A DNA stretch of 39,609 nt, from assembly GCA_937900515.1 (NCBI GenBank), contig CALCCU010000017.1, positions 1 to 39,609 of the forward strand. The letters run 5' to 3'. This DNA comes from an uncultured Gammaproteobacteria bacterium (GTDB taxonomy: Bacteria; Pseudomonadota; Gammaproteobacteria; Nitrosococcales; Methylophagaceae). Each line of letters begins with the position of its first letter. The stretch's first letter is position 1. The notes under the pieces are model-generated. The model did no database searches and had not been told where the DNA came from. It worked only from the letters and a program-made list of their open reading frames with translations. A program made the position numbers and the translations under genes. Positions 33,549 through 39,609 of this stretch are shown here, in pieces.

Positions 33549-36500
33549 ATGGTTAAGTTAATTAAGGTTGTCGCTGGAATAGTATTACTTGTCGTTGTTG
33601 CAGTAATTATTTTCTTAGCAACGCTTGATCTTAATCGGCATAAAGAGAAAATCACCCAAATTATTGAAGATGCCACTGGGCGTCAGTTACGTATTAATGG
33701 TGATTTACATTTAGCCTTATCTCTAACTCCGACACTTGTGATGGAAAATGCAAGCTTAAGTAATGCTAGCTGGGGTGCTCAGCCTGAGATGGTCAGCCTA
33801 GATAAATTTGAGGTTGAAGTTGAATTAAGACCATTTCTTTCAGGTGATATTCAAGTTAACCGAATTATCCTTCTGACTCCTACAATCTTACTGGAAACAA
33901 ATGAACAGGGGGTGGGTAACTGGGTATTTGCATCTAATGACGGTACAGAAGATAAACCCGCGGATAAAAAAGATTTACCCAGCCTTCTTTTTAGTGAAAT
34001 ATTAATCAAAGATGCTGTTATCAATTATAAAGATGGTGTCACAGGTGAAGCATACAAAGTCGCTATTGATGAATTGACCGAGCAAACTGCTAATGCTGAT
34101 GCACCATTAATATTGGCGTTGAAATTGATTTATGAAGGTATACCGGTTTCTCTGAATGGCGAGTTTGGTTCTCTTAATCAACTATTTGCTGATAAACCAT
34201 ATCCTATCAATTTGGATGTTCTGACTAATCAGACTAAATTAAGCATTAATGGGCAAATTACCAAACCTATGGCAGGCAGAGGGTTTAATTTAGCCACTCA
34301 ATTTGATGCTGAGTCATTAGATGATATTGCCCAGTTGATAGGAAGCGAGTTACCTGAACTTCAAGCAATAAATCTATCGGCTACATTGACTGATAACAAT
34401 GATATGTATTGGATTAAGACATTGAAATTTAATGTCGGTGACATGGCGCTCTCTGGTGATATTTCAGCAAAACTAAGTGGAAAAACACCTGCTATAGACC
34501 TCAAGTTATACTCAAATAAGCTTGATTTAACCCAATTTATCCCTGAAAGCACCGAACAAGTAGAAATTGAATTAGCTCCTGAATCAGAAGAGCAAGCAAA
34601 GGTTACAGCGACGGAACAAATGGAGCAGCCTCAGGAAAGTTTGAGCATTCCAGCCTTACCTTTTGATGAAATTAAACAGCGATTGTTACTGGTTGATGCC
34701 AATGTTGATGTCTCAGTCAAAGAGTTAATAACGTATGGTGCTACATTCGCTGATACTTCAGTGATGGCTACTTTAAAGACGGGTAACCTATCGGTGAAGC
34801 CTTCAACGACTATTGTTGAACAGGGTCAACTCTCGGCTGATATTACTTTTAATAGTGATAAGTCTGAAGCGAATGCAGTTCTTAATGCTGAGCTTGATTC
34901 CATCGCTAAATTATCTACATTGCTAGGCACTACATTGCCCGAGCTCGGTAAGCTTAAAGTTACTGCTGAAGTGATTGCCGATAAGCAGCACTATGCCGTT
35001 AATAATATGAACTTAAATATTGGAAGTAGTGATTTATCTGGTGAGTTTGCTGCACAAATTGGTGGGCAACGACCAGTCGTGACGGCACTACTGACTTCGA
35101 ATATGATCGATGTTAATCAGCTGATGATTAATCCTAGTGAGAAAGAGCTGAGCACCGGTACAGCCAAGTCAGCTGAAAGTTCTTCTGAAGGTTTTTCATT
35201 AGAAGAGTTAAAAAAGAAACTATTATTACTTGATGGTAATGTGTCTTTAAGTGCAAAAGAAATCAAGACTGGCAGTTCTACACTCACCGATACTAATATT
35301 AAAGTTTATCTTCAAAGTGGTGACTTAAAAGTCGAACAGCTCGATGGCACTATTGATGGAGGGCAGGTTAAGGCGGGGCTGACATTTATTTCATCGGCTA
35401 CGCGCCCAAAGCTCGATATTAGGCTGGGTGTTGATTCCTTAGCTAAATTATCAAAAATAGCTGGAACTGACTTACCTGCTCTTAGTCCAGTGAAACTGAC
35501 TGGTAATATTAACTTTGATAAAGGTAATTACTTAATTGACTCACTAATTTTACAGGCAGGTAAAACTGATCTTTCAGGTAGTGCATCGATTAATATGGCC
35601 AATAAAGTACCGAGTATTAAAGCAACGCTAAGTGCTAACTTAATCGATTTAACAATGTTTGAAAGTAAAGAGAAAGTTAAGTCGGATAAGAAAAAAACGA
35701 AGAATGAACGCATATTTTCAGAAGAACCATTAGATTTACAAGCATTAAGGTCCTTTAACGCCGATGTTTCTCTAAAAGCACAGAAAATTAAAACGAGTAG
35801 TTTAGATATTGCTAAAACAAATATTTCGGTCTCTTTAAATGGCGGTAAATTATTAGTTAAGCCGCTTCAAAGCTTTTTGGCTGGTGGAGAGTTAAGCGGA
35901 ACAGTTGGCTTAAATGCCGCAAAAGAAGTAGCTGTATTATCAAGTGATTTAACAATGAAAGGCTTGCAGCCCAACCAACTGGCTGAGTTAACGGATACGT
36001 TAACAGGTGCAAAAACAGATATAGATATTAATTTATCGGGGCAGGGTAAAAGCGTTAGTCAGATTATGGCTGGTTTGAATGGTCAATTTACAGTCAAAGT
36101 AGAAGATGGTGTTCTGGTAGATTCAGTAATGGGTGCATTGGGTGCTGATGTATTGGCTAAATTAGCAGGCATGTTAAATCCATTTTCTAAGCGAGAGAGC
36201 AACACGGCCTTAAAATGTGCTGTTGTGAATTTTACTATCAAAGATGGCATCGCAACTGCTAAAAATGGAATTGCTATATCGATGGATAAATTAAATATTT
36301 TGGGTGATGGCGATATTAATCTAAAAAATGAAAAGTTAGATATTAGTCTTAAAGCAGAGCCTAAAGAGGGCTTAGGAATTAGTGCAAGTAAGTTTGTATC
36401 TTTGGTTAAATTAGCAGGTACGTTAGCTAACCCTTCGCCTAGTGCTGACCTAGGAGGTGCTTTGTCTACAGGTGCATCAGTCGGTACAGCAGTTGCAACG

Positions 36501-36662
36501 GGTGGGTTATCACTATTAGCAGAAGGCTTATTAGATCGTGTAACGGCAGATGTTGATCCTTGCGCCACTGCATTAGGAATTAGACCAAGTAAGCGAAATA
36601 AACCAGCTGAATTGCCTGCAGCAACGCCATCAATTGATGCTGTTGAAGTTGGCGGGGAGTAG
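33549..36662 (+). CDS. AsmA-family protein with internal repeats
   Basis: One N-terminal helix (VVAGIVLLVVVAVIIFLATL) anchors a long periplasmic protein. It begins with the AsmA motif ATGRQLRINGDLHLALSLTP, then VMENASLSNASWG. Near the C-terminus is the AsmA_2-like region TDIDINLSGQGKSVSQIMAG, then LNGQFTVKVEDGVL, and LDISLKAEPKEGLG. AsmA-like proteins are thought to bridge or regulate lipid flow between the membranes. At 1037 residues it is well above the 617 of E. coli AsmA because a module of about 179 residues is repeated. The ATG at 33549 is preferred since GAGGAAG precedes it. Monocistronic; ends with a small hairpin. Confidence 0.9.
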   Translation: MVKLIKVVAGIVLLVVVAVIIFLATLDLNRHKEKITQIIEDATGRQLRINGDLHLALSLTPTLVMENASLSNASWGAQPEMVSLDKFEVEVELRPFLSGDIQVNRIILLTPTILLETNEQGVGNWVFASNDGTEDKPADKKDLPSLLFSEILIKDAVINYKDGVTGEAYKVAIDELTEQTANADAPLILALKLIYEGIPVSLNGEFGSLNQLFADKPYPINLDVLTNQTKLSINGQITKPMAGRGFNLATQFDAESLDDIAQLIGSELPELQAINLSATLTDNNDMYWIKTLKFNVGDMALSGDISAKLSGKTPAIDLKLYSNKLDLTQFIPESTEQVEIELAPESEEQAKVTATEQMEQPQESLSIPALPFDEIKQRLLLVDANVDVSVKELITYGATFADTSVMATLKTGNLSVKPSTTIVEQGQLSADITFNSDKSEANAVLNAELDSIAKLSTLLGTTLPELGKLKVTAEVIADKQHYAVNNMNLNIGSSDLSGEFAAQIGGQRPVVTALLTSNMIDVNQLMINPSEKELSTGTAKSAESSSEGFSLEELKKKLLLLDGNVSLSAKEIKTGSSTLTDTNIKVYLQSGDLKVEQLDGTIDGGQVKAGLTFISSATRPKLDIRLGVDSLAKLSKIAGTDLPALSPVKLTGNINFDKGNYLIDSLILQAGKTDLSGSASINMANKVPSIKATLSANLIDLTMFESKEKVKSDKKKTKNERIFSEEPLDLQALRSFNADVSLKAQKIKTSSLDIAKTNISVSLNGGKLLVKPLQSFLAGGELSGTVGLNAAKEVAVLSSDLTMKGLQPNQLAELTDTLTGAKTDIDINLSGQGKSVSQIMAGLNGQFTVKVEDGVLVDSVMGALGADVLAKLAGMLNPFSKRESNTALKCAVVNFTIKDGIATAKNGIAISMDKLNILGDGDINLKNEKLDISLKAEPKEGLGISASKFVSLVKLAGTLANPSPSADLGGALSTGASVGTAVATGGLSLLAEGLLDRVTADVDPCATALGIRPSKRNKPAELPAATPSIDAVEVGGE
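34662..35910 (+). repeat. Three-fold internal repeat in the AsmA-family gene
   Basis: Modules start near 34662 (FDEIKQRLLLVDANVDVSVK), 35199 (LEELKKKLLLLDGNVSLSAK) and 35737 (LQALRSFNADVSLKAQ). The steps are 537 and 538 bp. Each continues with a threonine/asparagine-rich strand and a G-DLKV/GNLSV/GKLLV turn. The protein sequences are diverged, so duplication is old. Confidence 0.75.
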
Positions 36663-36685
36663 TAGCCGTTTTATTTAATCGGCTA
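36663..36685. terminator. Small hairpin between convergent asmA-like and dmeF-like genes
   Basis: TAGCCG (36663-36668) and CGGCTA (36680-36685) flank an 11-base AT-rich loop in the 28 bp gap. A weak shared terminator is the simplest reading. Confidence 0.45.
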
Positions 36686-36690
36686 ATTAA

Positions 36691-37626
36691 CTAGCTTTTA
36701 AGACAAGACTCAGCCTCACATTTGTTTATCTCAATCGTTATATGAGATAACTTGTGAAACCGACTCAATTGACGTTTGTAATGCTCAGTAGTCATAGGGT
36801 TATGAGTGACTAAAGCAATGATTGCCGCGTAGTGATTAGCACCTACTTTCCATATATGGATGTCAGAGATAGTCGTATCAGAGTTATCTTCGATTGCTTG
36901 TTTGATTGCTTGTTTATAATCTTCATCAATACTGGCATCGAGTAAGATCGGACCGGTTGATTTCAATAAAGAATATGACCAACGTGAGATGATAATCGCT
37001 CCGACAATCCCCATCATGGGGTCGAGCCAGTTCCAGCCCAGATATTTTCCTGACACTAGTGCAACGATGGCGAGTAAAGAAGTCATCGCATCAGCTAATA
37101 CATGTAGGTAGGCAGCTTTTAAGTTGTGATCATGGTGATGCTCGTGAGAATGATCGTGATCATGGTGATGGTGGTCATCTTTTAAAAGAAGCGCACTGAC
37201 AAGGTTAATGACTAAACCTAAACTCGCAACGAAAATTGCTTCATTAAACAGAATCGTTTGTGGCTCAAGAAATCTATGGAGCGATTCAACTAACATGATT
37301 AGTGCGACAACAAATAAAACGATAGCACTCGTAAATCCACCCAGAACATTAACTTTTCCTGTGCCAAAGGAGTAAGCCGAGTTTTTTGCATTCTGTCGTG
37401 CATATCGATAAGCAAAGATTGCAATAACAAAAGCAGCAACATGAGTACTCATATGCCAACCATCTGCTAGTAGCGCCATCGAACCATAAATGCTACCTGC
37501 AATAATCTCCACGACCATGGTAATGGCGGTTAATAGCAGTACATAGTGTGTTCGTCGTTCACCTTTCTCGTTATGGACTGAGAAATTGTGATTGTGTTGC
37601 CAAGCTTCTATTGAATGTTTATGCAT
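36691..37626 (-). CDS. dmeF: Cation diffusion facilitator, DmeF-like (Co/Ni/Fe-type exporter)
   Basis: Proton-coupled metal exporter with six helices. The N-terminal histidine segment (residues 1-18) and the ADGWHMSTHVAAF motif are typical of the DmeF branch. Likely transport-site ligands are His58 and His62 of helix 2, and His175 and Asp179 of helix 5 (HVLADA). The His58-x3-His62 pair differs from the zinc-specific HxxxD pattern and points to cobalt, nickel or iron. A very histidine-rich loop (residues 152-168) probably collects metal in the cytosol. The 311 residues include the C-terminal regulatory domain. A strong promoter and palindrome lie upstream. Metal identity is inferred. Confidence 0.88.
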   Translation of the reverse strand: MHKHSIEAWQHNHNFSVHNEKGERRTHYVLLLTAITMVVEIIAGSIYGSMALLADGWHMSTHVAAFVIAIFAYRYARQNAKNSAYSFGTGKVNVLGGFTSAIVLFVVALIMLVESLHRFLEPQTILFNEAIFVASLGLVINLVSALLLKDDHHHHDHDHSHEHHHDHNLKAAYLHVLADAMTSLLAIVALVSGKYLGWNWLDPMMGIVGAIIISRWSYSLLKSTGPILLDASIDEDYKQAIKQAIEDNSDTTISDIHIWKVGANHYAAIIALVTHNPMTTEHYKRQLSRFHKLSHITIEINKCEAESCLKS

Positions 37627-37652
37627 ATTAATTTCTTACTTTTTAGCGGATA

Positions 37653-37681
37653 AGTATAGTTTATGTTGAGAGTTATGACAG
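37653..37681 (-). promoter_or_regulatory. Predicted promoter of the dmeF-like gene
   Basis: On the minus strand CTGTCA (37681-37676) and TATACT (37658-37653) are 17 bp apart, about 30 bp before the start codon. A perfect TTGACA also lies at 37728-37723 on the same strand but without a good -10 at normal spacing. Confidence 0.45.
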
Positions 37682-37695
37682 TGGAAGAGAAGTTG

Positions 37696-37722
37696 GTGCG
37701 AATAGTTAACTATTTAACGCAC
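37696..37722. promoter_or_regulatory. Large inverted repeat, candidate operator upstream of the dmeF-like gene
   Basis: AATAGTTAACTATT (37701-37714) is a perfect 14 bp palindrome, nested within GTGCG (37696-37700) and CGCAC (37718-37722). It directly abuts a minus-strand TTGACA. It does not look like the G-tract operators of RcnR/DmeR repressors. A metal- or stress-responsive dimeric regulator is possible; none is encoded next to it. Confidence 0.45.
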
Positions 37723-37821
37723 TGTCAATATATAAAGATAATAGACTACAACTCTTATGGCCTTTAAGCTTAAGGATATAAAATATCCCGAATTTAAGTG
37801 GTTTTAGGCTTGTAAAGGCAT

Positions 37822-37855
37822 GCAGGCTATCTATAAGTAAATATAAATAGCCTGC
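37822..37855 (-). terminator. Hairpin after the Old Yellow Enzyme gene
   Basis: GCAGGCTAT (37822-37830) pairs perfectly with ATAGCCTGC (37847-37855). It lies about 30 bp past the stop codon of the minus-strand gene. There is no clear T-run, so it may be a weak terminator or 3' stabiliser. Confidence 0.5.
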
Positions 37856-37886
37856 TAAATCAAGGAAGAATAGCTTGTTTTAAAAT

Positions 37887-38966
37887 TTACCCTAATCTAG
37901 GGTAATCGGTATAACCTTTAGCGTCACCGCCATAGAATGTGTTTTGATCTGCAACATTTAATTCTGCACCTTGTTTGATGCGTTCAGGTAAGTCAGGGTT
38001 GGCAATAAACGGCACCCCGAATGCAATTAAGTCACTATTATCTTCAGTTAAGCTTTGTTCTGCCGACTTGCCTGTATAACCACCATTTGCAATATAAGCA
38101 CCATTAAATAAACGACGCAGCTGAACAAAATCAAACTCGTTATTACTAGTTACATCACCAAAACGTTCAACTACATGAATATAGGCGAGATTAAATGGGT
38201 TTAATTTTTCAACTAAATAATTGAATAAAGCTTGTGGGTTACTTTCGGTCATTGAGTTGAAGGTGCCTGTAGGCGAAATACGAATACCAACGTGCTCACT
38301 ACCCAAAACATCTGTTACTGCTTGGACTACTTCTAATACGATGCGGGTACGATTTTCGATAGAACCACCGTAAATATCATCACGTTTATTGGTACCGTCT
38401 TTTAAAAACTGTTCGAGTAAATAACCGTTAGCGGCATGGATCTCAACGCCATCAAATCCAGCTTGTTTAGCATTGAGTGCTGCTTGTCGATACTGCTCGA
38501 CAATACCCGAAATTTCATCGGTTTCTAAAGCTCGAGGCGTTTCAAAATCAAGCATACCTTCATAGGTGAATGCTTGGCCTTCAACGGCAATAGCTGATGG
38601 TGCAACGGGTAGGGCATTATTGGGCTGTAATTTGGTGTGAGAAACACGACCTACATGCCACATTTGCAAGAAGATTCGGCTACCACTTGCATGAACGGCA
38701 TCAGTCACTTTTTTCCAGCCAATAATTTGCTCATTAGAGTAAATGCCAGGTGTGAAAGCATAGCCTTTACCTTGAGGTGAAATTTGCGTTGCTTCGCTGA
38801 TAATTAATGCTGCAGTTGAGCGTTGTTGATAATACTCTGCATTCATATCATTAGGTATGTCACCCGGTTGGGAAGATCGCGAGCGGGTGAGTGGGGCCAT
38901 CACAATGCGATGAGGTAATGTTAAATCACCTAATTTGAATTCACTGAAAAGAGTGTCAAAAGCCAT
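37887..38966 (-). CDS. Old Yellow Enzyme family flavin oxidoreductase (NemA-like)
   Basis: FMN-dependent ene-reductase that reduces activated alkenes, quinone-like electrophiles or nitro compounds with NAD(P)H. It is a TIM barrel of 359 residues. It has RIVMAPLTRSR with Thr27, QMWHVGRVSH, and GVEIHAANGYLLEQFLKDGT with the substrate-binding His177/Asn180 pair and Tyr182. NKRDDIYGGSIENR and IANGGYTG follow, with the FMN phosphate site. The His/Asn pair matches yeast OYE, while E. coli NemA uses His/His. Divergent from an HxlR regulator, so likely induced by electrophiles that oxidise or alkylate that regulator. Confidence 0.93.
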   Translation of the reverse strand: MAFDTLFSEFKLGDLTLPHRIVMAPLTRSRSSQPGDIPNDMNAEYYQQRSTAALIISEATQISPQGKGYAFTPGIYSNEQIIGWKKVTDAVHASGSRIFLQMWHVGRVSHTKLQPNNALPVAPSAIAVEGQAFTYEGMLDFETPRALETDEISGIVEQYRQAALNAKQAGFDGVEIHAANGYLLEQFLKDGTNKRDDIYGGSIENRTRIVLEVVQAVTDVLGSEHVGIRISPTGTFNSMTESNPQALFNYLVEKLNPFNLAYIHVVERFGDVTSNNEFDFVQLRRLFNGAYIANGGYTGKSAEQSLTEDNSDLIAFGVPFIANPDLPERIKQGAELNVADQNTFYGGDAKGYTDYPRLG

Positions 38967-39036
38967 AATTGAATCCTTTGTAGAGTAGTCGTCAGGGCAT
39001 GAGTGTAAAAAATATTTATTGTATCATTTATATGTT

Positions 39037-39055
39037 TAGTATACTTTTGTAACTA
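39037..39055. promoter_or_regulatory. Candidate HxlR operator between the OYE gene and its regulator
   Basis: TAGTATAC-TTTT-GTAACTA is an inverted repeat, TAGT(A)TAC against GTAACTA, with one extra base. It overlaps TATACT (39040-39045), a possible -10 of the regulator gene. On the minus strand TACAAT (39023-39018) could be the -10 of the OYE gene. One regulator dimer there could control both directions. Function is inferred from symmetry and position. Confidence 0.45.
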
Positions 39056-39120
39056 TAGAGTGAGTATGAGTGATTAGCAAGTACGCACGATTTTGATATT
39101 TAGTTTCATATAGGTGCCTA

Positions 39121-39507
39121 ATGACAGAAACAATAGCTCAAGCCGAAAAAAATATTCCACTTGAATCATTGGCTCCAGCAGAATGCGATGATATGGATGA
39201 GTGTCCTGTTGCCACAGCGATTGATGTGATTGGTGGAAAATGGAAAGTGATTATCCTGTATCACCTGCGAGGAAAAACGCTTCGATTTGGTGAGTTAAAG
39301 CGGAGCATTCCTCGAGTAACTCAAAAAATGTTGACTACCCAATTACGTGAACTGGAAGCAGATAAGTTGATTACTCGACATGTGTATGCTCAAGTGCCAC
39401 CAAAGGTTGAATATACCTCGACAGAACTTGCTGAAAAACTGAATCCAGCCCTAGATTTACTTTGTGCTTGGGGGAGTGAATATCGACTTGCACACCAGAC
39501 TGAATAG
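39121..39507 (+). CDS. HxlR-family transcriptional regulator, probably redox/electrophile sensing
   Basis: Winged-helix regulator of 128 residues. After a 20-residue tail it reads CPVATAIDVIGGKWKVIILY, then LRFGELKRSIPRVTQKMLTT and QLRELEADKLI, the HxlR recognition helix and wing. Cysteines lie at 22, 28 and 115. Cys28 occupies the position of the sensing cysteine in HxlR family members such as YodB, HypR and QorR, which respond to quinones, aldehydes or disulfide stress. The divergent Old Yellow Enzyme is a typical target. AGGTG lies a few bases before the ATG. Confidence 0.92.
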   Translation: MTETIAQAEKNIPLESLAPAECDDMDECPVATAIDVIGGKWKVIILYHLRGKTLRFGELKRSIPRVTQKMLTTQLRELEADKLITRHVYAQVPPKVEYTSTELAEKLNPALDLLCAWGSEYRLAHQTE

Positions 39508-39533
39508 ATAAATTTAAATATCAGTATGGGGCA

Positions 39534-39609
39534 TTATTTACTGAATGCTCCTAACCACATTATGAGTAGTGCTAAGGTGAGTAGCCAAATAGTGAGAATG
39601 ACGATTACT
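39534..39609 (-). CDS. C-terminal end of a membrane protein, cut by the window edge
   Basis: An open minus-strand frame enters from the right edge and ends in TAA at 39534-39536. The 24 visible residues (VIVILTIWLLTLALLIMWLG, then AFSK) are one strongly hydrophobic helix. They could be the last transmembrane segment of a transporter or a small membrane protein. Too little is visible to name it, and a chance frame is possible. Confidence 0.4.
   Translation of the reverse strand, partial: VIVILTIWLLTLALLIMWLGAFSK

Noticed and set aside
37141-37185. Short tandem repeat of CATGRTGATS-like units
   Set aside because: It is simply the histidine/aspartate-rich loop of the dmeF-like exporter in DNA form.
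36691-37626. Zinc-specific CDF exporter (ZitB/YiiP)
   Set aside because: Helix 2 has H-x3-H and a WHMSTH motif rather than the zinc-type pattern, so the DmeF branch fits better.

Overview
The window is chromosomal DNA of a fairly AT-rich gammaproteobacterium. The clearest marker is the block ubiI-ubiH-pepP-ygfB, divergent from a TIGR02449 coiled-coil gene, zapA and 6S RNA, an order typical of Gammaproteobacteria. The divergent trxA/rhlB pair points the same way. A VPLPA-CTERM protein, nnrS and ppc suit an aquatic, possibly methylotrophic organism such as a Methylophaga relative, but that genus guess is weak. There are no tRNAs, rRNA operons, CRISPR arrays, intact insertion sequences or phage genes.

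Layout. 1-6200: central carbon genes, with zwf divergent from glgA, then ppc behind a hairpin-rich leader. A repeat of at least 33 bp brackets zwf. 6300-9670 (minus strand): a compact run of an SMP-30-like beta-propeller, an SrmB-like helicase, a PqiA-like membrane protein and a phospholipase A2-like/DUF1304 fusion. 9740-11450: nnrS convergent with a YqaA-like membrane protein. 11590-16500 (minus): uvrD followed by an orphan TRAP-type binding lipoprotein, an unknown 84-residue protein, a DUF411 protein and an EamA permease, joined by TAATG junctions or near-zero gaps. 16540-19440: trxA with a strong terminator, divergent rhlB, then two unrecognised genes, one a lipoprotein.

19470-20380: a VPLPA-CTERM exoprotein with a consensus CRP-type palindrome in its promoter and a textbook terminator. 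20430-25750: a tiny lipoprotein, the ubiquinone hydroxylases, pepP, ygfB, the ZapA pair and 6S RNA. The ygfA gene that often follows 6S RNA is absent and a gene-poor stretch of about 430 bp replaces it. 26180-31365: a five-gene operon encoding a LolA-like periplasmic carrier, two LolC/E-type permeases, a LolD-type ATPase and an outer-membrane beta-barrel. Together these form an apparent complete inner-to-outer-membrane lipid or lipoprotein route and are the best candidate here for an undescribed system. 31605-36662: a DUF457 membrane hydrolase next to an alkyltransferase-like DNA-repair protein, a small membrane protein, and a large AsmA-family protein with an internal repeat of about 179 residues. 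36690-39609: a DmeF-type metal exporter, an Old Yellow Enzyme divergent from an HxlR regulator with cysteines, and the C-terminal end of a membrane protein cut by the window edge.

A recurring theme is the cell envelope: Lol-like transport, AsmA, PqiA-like, DUF1304, a TRAP lipoprotein and exosortase cargo. Small translationally coupled operons are common. All functional names rest on reading motifs by eye; no database search was possible.
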